The notes beneath the pieces are model-generated. The model saw only the letters and a list, made by a program, of their open reading frames with translations. It was not told the origin of the DNA and did not search any database. This document shows, piece after piece, positions 42,226-53,240 of a stretch of DNA of 64,000 nt. Every line of letters begins with the position of its first letter. Positions within the stretch are counted from its first letter, which is position 1. The position numbers and the translations under genes are program-made. The DNA is from Tieghemiomyces parasiticus (Eukaryota > Kickxellomycota > Dimargaritomycetes > Dimargaritales > Dimargaritaceae): contig JANBPT010000070.1 of the NCBI GenBank assembly GCA_027575765.1, positions 19,994-83,993 of the forward strand, in the 5' to 3' direction.

Positions 42226-44973
42226 TCAGAGCCGATCGTTTGGCCCGCCAGGGAGGATGATGGAGCCTGGGGTCGTCGGTCCATTGCTCGGGTTGAGACC
42301 CATAACGGACGCTCCTGGCGTGGGCGGAGCCGGTGGTGGCTTGCCGGTGTTCAGATTGACTGGGGACCCTACAGCGGAATGTGGGGTGGATCCAGCCGTC
42401 GCGGCAGTACCGCCGTTCTTTGGTTTTCGACCTCGCGGAGATGGATTAGTGGTGCGGGCCCGCTTGGTTTTCGTGCCGGCGTCGTTACCAGCCTTCTTTT
42501 TACCCAACACCGGGGAGGGCGACGCTGGATTCCCACTGAGCCCTGAGGCCATCTGGCTGAGGTTGGGAGACAGCAGGCCGCCAGCTGCATTGGCCAGGAA
42601 CTTACCCGTCATGTCTGGGGGCGGCATGGAACTGTTGTGTGGAAGGCCGTGGCCATTGGTCATCGGACCGCCAGGAAGATTGGGTGAAATACCGAGGCCA
42701 CCGTTCGTCATGGAAATGGGGGATACCAACACCGAGCTGGACAGTGCCGGCGAGGCCAGCGGCGTCTTCCCGGCCTTGCTCCCCGCTTGCCGCCGCTTGG
42801 TCGTCTTGGGTGAGGCCTTCTTAATGCCCTCCACGCCTCCCAGTTGGCCCGCCGCAGGCGAGGGAAGGTCACCCTCAGGTCCTGGGGTGACGGTCGCATT
42901 AAGAGGGCCACCGTCAGCGAACAGGCCCGCGGTCGCACCAGGAGTGGCGGGTACGCTTGCGGCCGGGGTGACGGTTCCATTGAGACCGGCTTGGGCGTGG
43001 AGCTGAAGCATGTGCAAGGCCTGGGCCGGATTGGTGGCCATTGTCTGGAAGGCATGCTGGGGAGCCGCGTTGGTGAGGGCGGCGAACTGCATCACGCCGC
43101 CCATCTGAGAGACCACCTCCAGCATCTCGAGGGCGCGGATGACGGACTCTGGGTAGCCCGAGCCGTTAATCGGGGATTCTGGCACCAGACTTAGCGATAA
43201 ACCGAGCTTGCCCTCGCCCTTACCGGGGCCCTTTTTGCCGGCGGTGTGATGACTGCTGTTGCGCAGCGTGTCGAGGATGACCCGGGGCAGCAACTCAATG
43301 TGGGCATCCGTGGTGAACTCCCACACGTCAATCTTCATCTCGGCGTTGAAATACACGCTGAGCCGGCCTTCGTGCTGTACCTTGGTGCCACTCTTGTGCA
43401 TGTCCAAGATGGTCACACCGGGGCACTCCAGGGTCCGCCCCTTGATCCCAAGGTCGTGCTCCGTATGGCTCTCGAAGGCAAACATCTGGCGCGAGATCCC
43501 GCTACGCCGCAACGCCTGGAAATAGCCTGGGAGCGTGTGGGTGTTGAGATCAAAGGTCCGCTTCCGGGTGAGCTCGTTCTCATCGTAGGCTACCGTGATC
43601 TGGACGATGGCGTTATCAGCAAAGTGGGTCCGCACCAGGTCCTGCCACTCAGCATCCGCGTCAGGGTCGGCCAGACGGTTGAACCGCGCAAAGAAGTGAT
43701 GCAGCCGAACAAAGCCAGTGTCGGTTGGGGAGCCACCAGCGATGGCCGCGGTCGAGGTGGTGGGCGTGGCCGTGGCAGCGTTCGCTGGTGCGACTGAGCC
43801 CAAACTGGCCAGGCCGACTGCCGTCGGGGGGAATGGTAGGCCGGCGGCTGCCATCGGCGCTGAGCTGGCCGTGGCGACTGTGGGGCCTTGCGAGCCGGCA
43901 CTGCCAGCGGACGGATGTGGTCGTGGGACTGTGGGCGGTTGGACCGACGGTGGTGGCTGTGGCCGTGGCTGTGTCGGCGGTGTGGGGCCGGCCGAGAGAC
44001 CGGGGGTCTGGCGGGAAGCTACAGGGGTCCCTCCCTGCTGAGACGACACGCTCCCCGATTTGGATAGGTTCATGGCGGTAGTTACGCTCTTGGCGGCCTG
44101 GACAGTATGGCCGGGACCTGGTACGCCCAGATGGGACATGCCGCCGTTTTGCATGGTGTTGAGAGACACCAGAGCGGCCGCGCTGGTCGGGCCCTGCGAC
44201 TGCATTAAATTAAACATGTGCTGCTGGTGCTGCGGGTGGAGATGGTGCTGTGGCTGCTGAGTCGGGTGATGCTGTTGCTGCTGGTGTTGTTGTTGCTGTT
44301 GCTGCTGTTGATGTTGCTGCTGTTGCTGGTACTGGGCCATAAAGGCCATGATGGCCGGGTTTTGCTGGTGGGCCATGGAGTGCAGAGCCAAGTTGTTTTG
44401 GCCTAGGGCAGGGTTGGCACCTTGAACCTGGGCCGGTGGCCGGGCGCCAGGGGCGTGACCCATTGCTAGGGCGGCCTGCTGGTGCATTGCGGCGTAGGCC
44501 GGGTGTTGAACCTGGAGGTTAGCCTGAGGATGCTGTTGGAGCATGTACATGAGGTGCTGCTGTTGGTGGGCTGTAAGGGGGTTTGTTTGGCCATGACCGG
44601 GGGCACCCGGCACCGCCTGGGCCTGGGTGGTTTGCTGCTGCTGTTGCTGCTGTGGCTGCGGTTGCTGCGACGGCGGCTGGGCCGGGGGTTGACCTGGCTG
44701 CTGTTGCACTGGCTGCGGCTGCTGACCAGAGGCCCCGGCCATCGACATGAAGTTATGGAGGGACATACCCTGGGGGTTGGCGAACATGGGATTGGCCTGC
44801 ATTCCCGGTGGCAACATGGCAGCCTGGGGGTGGCCGGGCATCCCAGGCTGCTGGAGCCCGTGGACGTTGGCAAACTGGGGGTTTTGCCGGAGCATCTGGG
44901 CTTGGGCCTGCGCTTGGGCCTGAAACTGGGCGTTGTTCATGGTGACGGGCGTGAACTGGGCGGAACTGGACAT
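42226..44973 (-). CDS. LIM-domain-binding (LDB/Adn1/SEUSS-type) transcriptional regulator with polyQ
   Basis: The protein has 915 residues in one exon, from the ATG at 44973 (MSSSAQFTPVT). The open frame continues 58 codons upstream, but that part reads like leader. The N-terminal 330 residues are rich in Gln, His, Ala and Pro, with glutamine tracts at about residues 210-235. The LIM-binding domain lies at about 420-570: GFVRLHHFFARFNRLADPDA, QALRRSGISRQMFAFESHTE, GVTILDMHKSG and KIDVWEFTTDAHIELLPR. This segment corresponds to the dimerising and interaction domain of animal LDB1, plant SEUSS and S. pombe Adn1. The C-terminal third is Ser/Pro/Gly-rich with basic nuclear-localisation-like patches (KTTKRRQAGSK, KTKRARTTNPSPRGRKPK). 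It is likely a nuclear co-regulator of adhesion or morphogenesis genes. Length variation of the CAG/CAA tract is possible. Family call is firm; the pathway is inferred from S. pombe Adn1. Confidence 0.9.
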   Translation of the reverse strand: MSSSAQFTPVTMNNAQFQAQAQAQAQMLRQNPQFANVHGLQQPGMPGHPQAAMLPPGMQANPMFANPQGMSLHNFMSMAGASGQQPQPVQQQPGQPPAQPPSQQPQPQQQQQQQTTQAQAVPGAPGHGQTNPLTAHQQQHLMYMLQQHPQANLQVQHPAYAAMHQQAALAMGHAPGARPPAQVQGANPALGQNNLALHSMAHQQNPAIMAFMAQYQQQQQHQQQQQQQQHQQQQHHPTQQPQHHLHPQHQQHMFNLMQSQGPTSAAALVSLNTMQNGGMSHLGVPGPGHTVQAAKSVTTAMNLSKSGSVSSQQGGTPVASRQTPGLSAGPTPPTQPRPQPPPSVQPPTVPRPHPSAGSAGSQGPTVATASSAPMAAAGLPFPPTAVGLASLGSVAPANAATATPTTSTAAIAGGSPTDTGFVRLHHFFARFNRLADPDADAEWQDLVRTHFADNAIVQITVAYDENELTRKRTFDLNTHTLPGYFQALRRSGISRQMFAFESHTEHDLGIKGRTLECPGVTILDMHKSGTKVQHEGRLSVYFNAEMKIDVWEFTTDAHIELLPRVILDTLRNSSHHTAGKKGPGKGEGKLGLSLSLVPESPINGSGYPESVIRALEMLEVVSQMGGVMQFAALTNAAPQHAFQTMATNPAQALHMLQLHAQAGLNGTVTPAASVPATPGATAGLFADGGPLNATVTPGPEGDLPSPAAGQLGGVEGIKKASPKTTKRRQAGSKAGKTPLASPALSSSVLVSPISMTNGGLGISPNLPGGPMTNGHGLPHNSSMPPPDMTGKFLANAAGGLLSPNLSQMASGLSGNPASPSPVLGKKKAGNDAGTKTKRARTTNPSPRGRKPKNGGTAATAGSTPHSAVGSPVNLNTGKPPPAPPTPGASVMGLNPSNGPTTPGSIILPGGPNDRL
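44215..44345 (-). repeat. Glutamine-coding trinucleotide tract in the LIM-binding regulator
   Basis: On the + strand CTG and TTG triplets alternate, which read as CAG/CAA (Gln) with interspersed His on the coding strand. The mixed codons suggest selection on the amino-acid tract rather than a pure microsatellite. Confidence 0.85.
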
Positions 44974-47900
44974 GGCCTGGCCGGAGGCACAATGTAGCTG
45001 ACGGGAATCGGGTCGAATGAGGGCGAGACGGTCGGAAAATAAGGGTTGATGACGACGAACGCGAGGCGAGATGGTTGGCTCGCTCGGAAGCGCGCACGTC
45101 CAAGTGGGGAGGGACTCGGGCCAGAGGGGGGAGATATGCAGTGGCACGGTGAGTCACGGACGACACTAGTGCAGGGAAAAAGGGCAACAGACCGAAGGAG
45201 GGAACGCGCAACCAGCGTGAGTGTAGATGGATTGGTGGCACACGACCGCGGCGAGATTTAGAGGTACTGAGGGGGGAGGGCAAAAAAAGTTGGAGATTTC
45301 CGCTTTAAGCGGTGTGGTCCAAAAGGAAGTGGGAGGGGAACAAGGCAAGTAAAGATAGCAGGTGGCAGGTGGGTCGCGTTAGCGGGGTCGCGAGCGCAGC
45401 GTGGCCGAGTCGTCAAGGGGGGAGATGAGGCGGCGTACTGGGGGCAAGTCCCCTCAACAAACTATACTGGTGAAGCGCAATGCGGGATGACAGGCCGGAC
45501 GGGTTATTAAGTAATGGAAGAGCCGAGTAGGTTCAGGGCGCAAAGGTGAAAGGAGTGACAGGGTCCGTGAGTGCGAGAGCATCGCCCGATGACGGAAATG
45601 GGAACTTGCAGAGCGGTAGGGAGGCGGTGTGATATGGAAGGGGAAAGGGGAGAGATAGGGTCCGCGCGGCGAAATATTTGGGCCGGTAGCCAGGGACGGG
45701 CTGAAAGGCGACCGAGTGGGCAAGTGTCCACACGATGAGGGTCAAGGTGTCGCTGCGTGGCCCGGCGAACTGAAAGGTCTACCCAAGCAATAGGGTACTA
45801 ACGCAGGCTATAGGAGAGGAGGCGGAAAATTACCCCGAGGCGGTCTAGCCAGGTCTCAAGGTGGAAAAAGTGGATACCCAAAGGCTGGCACACTATCACA
45901 GTGCAATGGGGTCAAGGCAGCGGGTAACCTACAAGGTGGGCGGGGGCGTAATTAATAATGGATAGCGGCGGTTGACCAAAGGCGAACGGTCATGGAAGTG
46001 TGGGGGTGAAGGTTTGTTGAGAAGGGTGTGGCGCAAGCACGCACGCGTGGGGGGGGGGCAGCGGTTGTGGAAGAAGGGGAAGTGTAGGAGATCTCCGTCC
46101 GGGCGTAGGGTAGGAGACAGGCCAGTAAGGTTAACTCGGAGCAAAAGGTGGCAGCACAGGCCGTGGGGGTGGGGAGGGGGGGGTCAAGGAAGCGTGCGGT
46201 TGGGTCGCGGTGGGTGGGTCGTCCACAAGGTACAAGAGGCCGTAAGGTCTGCGGAGGAGGCGGAGAAGCAGAGGTAGGCCACCGGTCTGGGGGGGAGGAG
46301 GAGAAAGTGGCACGAGAGGTCTTGAGGGTATAAAAAAGGAGTCGGTAAGTGAGGGTACACGGCCAATATAGGGTGGTGGCGTGGCACGTAAGCCAGGTCA
46401 GTTTTGTAAGGGCGCTTCTAGAATACAACGAACAGTACAAGAGAGTCTGCATACACGTCGGGGAAGGGTCGAAAGCGGGCGAGAAAATTGGGTAGTAAGC
46501 CGTGACAGGGCAGGCCAAAGAACGGCGGGGCGAGGTGCATTTAAAGGAGGGCGACGGGGAAGGTCCAACCCGCGGGGCTGGAAGGGATTTCGGAAGGTGG
46601 GTGAAAGAAGCCGGGAAGAAATTTCGTGGGTGGGGGGGGGAACCGGGCAAGCCCGCGCACGCGTACGCTCAAATAGACGAGGCGAGAGAGTGACCTGGTG
46701 GGGTCAGATGGGCGAATGAGAGGTGCGGGTTAGAAGAACGCCAGTGGGTGGGAAGGACACACGGAGACCAGATGGGAGAAAAGGCTCGCTGATGGTTGGC
46801 CAGAAAGGTCGCGGGCACAGGACAAAAGCGGGAAAAAATGTCAGGGGACTACTTGGTCGGGGGGGGGAGGGCAGTAGAAGAACGAACGGACCCACAAAGG
46901 AGCGACGCGTGCACCGTCGAAGGGCGAGGGGGGGGGGTAAAGGACCAGTCAGCGACGGCAGGGGCGGGGGCTTTTCCTGGGTAGCAGTAACGAGCGGAGG
47001 TCAAAAGTTTATCGCCAGTTCCGGGGTGCGAGTACAGCAAGGCGGACAGAGGAAAGTGATTCGGACTCGGCACAATGAGGCCCACGGTGTCAATCAGGGC
47101 GGGACGTGGGGGGGGCAACAGCCCTCCGGGGTCAGCGGCGGAGAGCAGCTTGCGCACGTATCAGCCCAGGCCAACGGTAGGGGCCGAGAATATGCTGGTG
47201 CAGAACGGCACGGCCTAAAGCCCACGCGGTAAGTCGGTAGCAGAAGCGGGCGCCGGCGAGGGCCTGTACGCCTCCGTGGTGACGTTACGTAAAAAAGCGA
47301 GAGGTGGAAGGAAGGCGGGTAGGAGGGGCAGGCGGAGCACTTGCCACCGTGCGGATGAACGGGCGGGCGTGCAGGGTCAGGTGGGAGGAGGCGAAGGAAA
47401 GAGAGACAGAGGGGAAGGAAGGAAGGAGGAAGGGTGGGTGGCAGCAGGGAGAAGTGGAGGGGGGGGGGTGGCGGCAGAAGTTTAGATATGGGCCAACCTG
47501 AAGTGCCGGCTGTATGCATTGTTGTGGGAAGCAGCATAGGTTTTTTGGTATTCGCTAAATAGCACACGGTTGTCGGCCACTAGTCCGGGTCTACCGCAAC
47601 CACCGCCGGAAGGGGTAGTCGCATCCTTCCCCATCTCTATCACCCTAGTCACGGCTCAAGCCCAGCATCGGCACGACGGCATGCAACGTCATCCTTATCC
47701 CACCCGCCAGGTCGGGCCACCGTCGCCGGCGAATACACGTGGACGACTAAGTGGGGACAGCCATTCTCCTCGTGGCTACGCCGAGGCGGCGGGTCGAGCA
47801 GGACCGGGTCCGGCAGTAATGAATGGTACGAGGGGCAGATTGCGTGGCCTACGCTCGGGGCTAGGCTGGCTGTGCCGTCCATCAAGCAGTGCATGGCCCA

Positions 47901-48936
47901 CACGGCCAGATTCGGAACCGCAGCTGCCCAGTCAAGGGAGCCAGCGGCGGAGTTTGGTATACTGTGTGGTAGCGGCGGGAGCGGGCAGAGGCCAAGCCCG
48001 TCAGCACGGACCATCGGGCCCACGAGCTGCCCGAGACGGCTCCACAATGAATCCACTCGCCCGTCCCCGGATTCGCCACCGCCGTCCACTCCGTCATCCC
48101 CAGTCCGCTCCTCCTCCCCTCCCTCCCTCGCCTTTCTTCGGGTTAGGCCTGCGATGGCATAGACCCCTACAAAAATGTCAGGGGTGACTCGGGATCAGGT
48201 GATTGATTGCTCTGAGTGATGGACACGCTCCGAGCCGTGCCTCCACCGGACGCGTGGCAGAAGGCAGGCCCAACCTCACCTCCCCTTTCCGGTGTGCTGC
48301 GACACACCCCTCCCGCTCCCTCACTCATTTCCCCGCTGCCCCGATCGGTCGCTTCGTCAGCGCCTTACCGACTGTGTGTACTCGGGCCTTAGTGCCACAA
48401 ATTGCCTCGCCGTCAAACACAGGTCGCTTCTGTGCGGGGCATTCTGTGTATGGGTGGGGGGCGGGATACACATGTGGCTTTAGCGGACAAGGTCTGCAGC
48501 GGCTTGGCCATCTCCACCAGTGGGGCCATTGCTGATCTAGAAGGTGGGAGGGGGCAGTTCGTCCGGCTACCGTCCTGTGGCAGCGCGCAAACGTTGTCGA
48601 AAAATGCTGGTGCATCAGTGTTTTCGGCCGATATGTGGCATTACCATTCCCCGCCAAAGCTTTTGCCGTCCAGACCCTTGTGCTTACCTAGTATGGTACT
48701 TCGTGGTAGGGAATCGCCTGTAACCAGGGCCCCAACGATCGATCTATATAAACCCTTCGCGGGACAGTCGATCTACAAGACAGCCAAAATGCCAGTAAGG
48801 CCCAGTGTTCCCCAGCAAATGATTACCAATTCCTTGATAGACACACTGCAGATTTATTAGGCATCTGCTTACAGCTGGCTACCGCGTGTGGCGAAGGAGG
48901 GGGTGTGCTCCTGATCACGTCGCAACTGACACTGCG
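44974..48936. other. Long intergenic region; strongly purine-rich on the + strand for 2.5 kb
   Basis: From about 45000 to 47500 the + strand is rich in G and A (many G6-G9 runs), so the minus strand reads as long C/T tracts upstream of the LIM-binding regulator. Long frames here (for example 45952-46650 minus, 232 codons; 46723-47232 plus) result from this composition: the former is Pro/Ser/Thr-rich, the latter Gly/Arg-rich. I see no gene. The remaining part to 48936 also gives no recognisable family. Confidence 0.5.
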
Positions 48937-49911
48937 CTACAATTTGGCCGCGGTACGAGCCACCGTGGCGGTGATAAGGCCGGATGGGTCAGTGACGGGT
49001 ACGTAGACGTCTAGGTCGCGACCGGTATTGGCCAGGCCCAGCGGTTCCAGGTTGACGGCAAAAATGTGGTTATTGGGCAGCGCATAACTGATCTCCTTGA
49101 GGTCCGGGCAGTCGCGTAGGCCGGCGTCGGCCATCCGGAACAGGGTTGCCTGGACGGAGGCACTGTTGTCGAGGGCGAAGATGCGGAGAGTGTGGTCCTG
49201 CATTGTCCGGTACACCCGGTCGTAGTCCACTCGACCCAACGCTGCGGGCTCCGTACCAGTGAACCGCCAACGGCAGTCCACGTTGGTGCTCAGGATACGG
49301 TCATCCGTCTCGGGCAGTGTAGTGTACCCGTCGCGGAGGAAGTCGGTAAAGGCTGAGCCCGTGGTCTTGACTACTGCCAGCTCGCAGAACCCAGACTCGA
49401 CAGTGGCTGTCCACTCCAGCGAGGTGTTGTGTGCACGTGAACCGCCCGTCGGGACGTAGGCGGTATGCGGCCCCGTCCGCTGGGCGGTGACCTGGGTAGT
49501 GCGGCGCATGGTCCCGTTGCCGCGGGTGAACGAGTGGGGGTGGGGCGCACCGTCCAGCGTCATGCGGTGCCACGGGTGCTGCTGGATGGTGATGTGGACA
49601 TGGCTGACGTGAGGGTAGGTGTCCAGGAAGTGACGGCCCAGAGCCAGCCCGAACCGCTCGATGGGGAGGACCGTCGGTTGGAGCTTGGCCAGCGCGTAAA
49701 TGGTGTTCTTGACGCTGTCAGTGGCCACCACGGCGCGGTTATCGGCCTGTGTATACACCGACTCAAAGTCGCCTTCCAGGAGTACTGTGACGGTGAGCTC
49801 GGCCAGGTCCTGCGTGCCGTCGGCGTGTCGGAGCACCTTGACAAGACGCACCCGGTCTTTGCCATAACGCTGCGACTTAAGGTGGGCGGTAACGGAGGCG
49901 GCGGTGGTCAT
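48937..49911 (-). CDS. Uricase (urate oxidase)
   Basis: The 324-residue protein starts at the ATG at 49911 (MTTAASVTAHLKSQRYGKDR); the open frame before it has only a non-ATG codon. Uricase oxidises urate to 5-hydroxyisourate in peroxisomal purine breakdown. The two tunnelling-fold repeats are complete. The catalytic lysine region is RYGKDRVRLVK, and YTQADNRAVVATDSVKNTIY contains the active-site threonine (ATDSVKNT). Later segments are HVHITIQQHPWHRM, SVQATLFRMADAGL and the substrate-site strand ISYALPNNHIFAVNLEPLGL. The length fits the family (about 300-330). The last three residues are AKL, a tolerated variant of the SKL peroxisomal import signal, consistent with the usual location. It is a single exon with no odd residues seen. 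It is convergent with nothing nearby; a mariner remnant lies about 1.7 kb upstream. Confidence 0.95.
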   Translation of the reverse strand: MTTAASVTAHLKSQRYGKDRVRLVKVLRHADGTQDLAELTVTVLLEGDFESVYTQADNRAVVATDSVKNTIYALAKLQPTVLPIERFGLALGRHFLDTYPHVSHVHITIQQHPWHRMTLDGAPHPHSFTRGNGTMRRTTQVTAQRTGPHTAYVPTGGSRAHNTSLEWTATVESGFCELAVVKTTGSAFTDFLRDGYTTLPETDDRILSTNVDCRWRFTGTEPAALGRVDYDRVYRTMQDHTLRIFALDNSASVQATLFRMADAGLRDCPDLKEISYALPNNHIFAVNLEPLGLANTGRDLDVYVPVTDPSGLITATVARTAAKL

Positions 49912-51639
49912 GGTGGGTGAGAGAGGCAAGTCGAAGGCAGGGTGGGGAATAGAAGGTCGAACAGGAGACGTGATAGAGGACGAGCAGACATGCAGTATGG
50001 TACAGCAAGCAAATAAAACAGGGCTATCCAGCGGAAGTAAGGGCGAGCCAAGGATAAGAAAGAGCGGTGGGTCGTGCAGAACAAAGTCGAACCTTTGGTA
50101 GCAATAGAGCAGAGGAGGAGGGTATGTAGAAGGATAGGAAGGAAAAGCGGTTGGTTTAAGTAGGGATGAGAAGAATAGGAGGGTGGGGCTGTGGTAGTCT
50201 GGCGGCGTGGGGGTTGAGCGGGGTACTAATTAGGTGTGGAGGGGGGTGGGAGGAGGGATAGAGTGTGTGAGCGTGTGCGTGACTGCAGATCCGAACGGCA
50301 GAGCGTGACTACCACAGATTTAACCATCGGTTGTCCCCTCCTTCCTTAATCTACACCAGCCCGCCCAACATGAACCTGGCTCGGCGTAGTGAAGAGAGGA
50401 CAGAATGGCCAGGGGAGGGGGCGGGAATGGCGGTAGCTGCTGATAGGCAGAATCCCCCTCACCTTCCCATAAACCCTTTCCAACCCCATCCATCACAAGA
50501 CCTGTACACGCCTCCACCTACCGTCGGACTGTGGACGATTATCGAGCCCATTTCCCTTTTCCAGGGTCCTTGTCGTGTCGCGGCCCGTCGAATTGATTGC
50601 CATCGCTCATCGATCCTGGACCCCCCCCTCTAGTCTACTAATCCAGTAGATGGACAAGGGACTCTAGATATAGACTGGCGTTAACTTCATGCAGTTAACC
50701 TCTGATTTCGATTCTTGAGGTTGGTTATTCAGACTTGGGTCTGTAACTTTACAGTTACCTAGTTCGTCATGGGTTCCATCCCTGTCGTTGTCCACCCCAC
50801 ACTAGACTATATATCCCAGCCTCGGCACAGGCCACTCACCTGGAAACATTCTGCTCCTTGGCCGACATCCTGGGAATTACCAATTACTTTCTAGTTACTC
50901 TTCTCTGGCGCCGCAGTACATCCCCACGTGACCAAACATGCGTTGGGGTGGGCATGGCCATGGGTACTGAATATTATAGTCTGGTGATAAGGGAGTACAT
51001 GGCCTTTTGGAACCGAGTTATCCAGTTAGCCAATCACCACGTACCCTTATCCTGAAAACAGTCACAAAAGCAAGATGATGTATTTTATAGGCACTAGGGA
51101 AATTATTATGTTATCATCTCTTTCGAACTCCGTAAAGATGGCGAGGTAGGAACAGTGTAAGCGACACCTACACTAACGAATGTTGAGAGGCATCTCCTCC
51201 TCCTCCTCCTCATTATTATTATTTTCCTTCGTCTTTCAATCGCCGGTTTTTCCCCTTACGCCGCAACTCGCTATTCTCTGTTCATCTAAACGGTTACCAA
51301 CCTCGACCATTCAATTCAGACCACCTTACGTCTCTGGCCACCGGCTTTTGGTGGTCGATCTAACCATTCACTCGGTCTAAGGTGAGCATTGTTATCGGAA
51401 ATTGTCGCCTCGGAATGCAATTCAATATTCCACGTTTGACTACAAGCGTGGCGATGGGATTTGGGACAGGCCAGGCGAGCATAAAAAACAAGGCTATACG
51501 GCTCAGGGTAAGCTTTAACCTATTCTACCCAGAGCGGCGCTTGAGAACAACTTGTTACAGTTATTAAGTTTTAGCCAAGATATGGGACAGCGAAACTGGG
51601 GTTTATTGAGGTACGAATCGTTGTAGGGTTATATATATA
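49912..51639. other. Intergenic between uricase and the mariner remnant
   Basis: About 1.7 kb with no recognised gene. The right half is AT-richer than most of the window. A compound trinucleotide repeat, (CTC)n followed by (ATT)n, lies at about 51197-51222, and a (AT) run at 51631-51640 forms the target of the mariner insertion. Confidence 0.5.
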
Positions 51640-51668
51640 TAGGTGCTACAAAATATCGTTAAGATTTT
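51640..51668 (+). repeat. Left terminal inverted repeat of the mariner remnant
   Basis: It starts directly after a TA at 51638-51639. About 11 of the first 13 bases match the inverted right end, and similarity continues for nearly 30 bases with a small gap. Confidence 0.8.
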
Positions 51669-51800
51669 AAGCGGGAGGTCTCAGATCGCAGTGTTTCAGA
51701 TGAAAGCTAAGAGGGTCGATGATGGCAAATCAATTGATATAAACTACTCCAGGGTTGGACCAGTTCTGACTTCACACCTTGCTTTATTTAACCATCCATC

Positions 51801-52893
51801 ATGTCTACTTTCTAAATCACCTCCCCCACTCCACCCACGTTAACCAGGCGTGATGTATGGGTCCTTATTTATAATTACTATCTGGAGGGCCGCAAGGCAG
51901 ATGCTATTTTTAATGTTTTAACTTCCAGGCTGGGCCTGACTGCCCCTAGCCACTCCACCACCTACAGGTGGCAGGCTCGCTTTCGCGCATGTCACTACTC
52001 TTTTGAAGCCAACCCTTGTTCTGGCCACCCATCAGATGACATTGACGAACGTTATGGGGATATGACCTCAGACGGTTGGGGAAAGTCCCTCGACCTACTG
52101 CTGAGCAGCTGGCCTGGGCCTGCCACACTTCCCCTAGTACCATACGCAATGTCCTGTGCAGGGACCTGGGGTTGCACAGCTATTTCAATTGCTGGATCCC
52201 CCACAACCTCACTGACAACCAGCGCCACAAGCGGGTACGTTTTGCCACCGTGTTCGTGGAGAAACGTGACAGGGCCAGTGACTACCTGCTGGACTTCATT
52301 GTCACAGGTGATGAGACTTGGGTGTGCCTTTATGATCCCCCCCTGCTGGCTTAAGTTGTCAGAGGTGGTGCCCTAAAGGTGGCCCAATCTCAACTGAGAC
52401 CCGCCAAGGCCATGCAACACTCAAGGTGATACTGACCATTTATTTCACCAGGCGTGGTCTATTACATCTGAATGTCAAGCCCCCGGGTGTCAAGGTCTCC
52501 ACCGAACTCTATGTAGAGTACAGGCTGAAACTCATAGTCCAGTTCTGGGTGGAGGCACGTGGAAGTCTGGTTCATCATCCTCCATGACTCTACCATGATA
52601 ATGCACCACCACATTGTGCTAGAGCTACCCAGACCTACATTTCCGATTCTAAACTCAAACTTCTGCTAGCCCCTCCTTACAGCCCTGATCTGGCCCCCTG
52701 CGCCATCTGGCTGTTCAGGAATATCAAACAGCGGCTGAGGGGATAAAAAGTTCAGCACAGTAGAGGCGGTCATGGACGCCTGGCAATTGCAGTTAGCCAG
52801 GCTCCAGCCACATGACTATAGAGCCTGTTTTGATAGATGGATAGAACGAGGTCGCCGAGTGGTACAGAGTGGTGGCAACTATATTTAGTAAAC
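51801..52893 (+). pseudogene. Mariner transposase pseudogene
   Basis: Fragments in three frames together cover a mariner transposase. The N-terminal DNA-binding part includes YNYYLEGRKADAIFNVL and TTYRWQARFR. A second helix-turn-helix part has RPTAEQLAWACHTSPSTIRN and VLCRDLGLHSYFNCWIP. The catalytic parts are VTGDETW, HDNAPPHCARATQ and PPYSPDLAPCAIWLF. It is broken by a TAA at 51813-51815 four codons after the only suitable ATG, a frame change near 52071-52080, another frame loss after 52354, a TGA at 52585-52587 and a TAA at 52744-52746. The third catalytic aspartate, expected 34 residues after the HDN aspartate (codon 52597), is alanine (codon 52702-52704). The copy is inactive and old. 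Confidence 0.88.
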
Positions 52894-52904
52894 ACCATTT
52901 GACT

Positions 52905-52933
52905 TAGAAATTTTAATAAATTTGTTACACCTA
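52905..52933 (-). repeat. Right terminal inverted repeat of the mariner remnant
   Basis: It is the inverted match to the left end, followed by TA at 52934-52935 as the second half of the target duplication. Confidence 0.8.
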
Positions 52934-53240
52934 TACTTCATTCCTGGATGCACTAAATTGAGGAAGTCAGGTCATGTGGCATGATTTGGAAAGTTGCAGG
53001 ACTAGCGGGCTGATAGAACGGTGCTTTGAATTTCCCCATGTCTGACGGGTACGTGTGCTGCCAAGAAGTTGGAGCACTTCCTCGGAAGGGGCTCTACAAA
53101 AAATCTTTAAAAAAGGGTTGATAGAGCGGTTTTGGAGGACGGAGGGGTATTAGTCGTAAGAAATGCCTAGTTGTTTATATTGCACTATCCGACTCGGCAG
53201 GTGGGCGAATCAAAATAGCAAGGAGGTTATGCTGTAGTCA

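Larger units (their letters stand above)
51640..52933 (+). mobile_element. Mariner-family DNA transposon remnant, 1294 bases
   Basis: Both ends carry related inverted repeats. The left end begins TAGGTGCTACAAAATATCG, and the right end read inward begins TAGGTGTAACAAATTTATT. Each is flanked by a TA, the target duplication typical of Tc1/mariner. The total length of 1.3 kb is normal for mariner. The interior holds a broken transposase (separate entry). Insertion was into an alternating AT run. No second copy is seen in the window. Confidence 0.88.

Noticed and set aside
45400..45480. tRNA-like A-box (GTGGCCGAGTCGTCAAGG)
   Set aside because: There is no B-box (GGTTCGAATCC-like) in the following 60-80 bases and no acceptor stem pairing, so not a tRNA.
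45952..46650. 232-codon frame on the minus strand
   Set aside because: Composition (Pro, Ser, Thr, Leu) is what C/T-rich DNA gives in any frame; no domain or codon bias.
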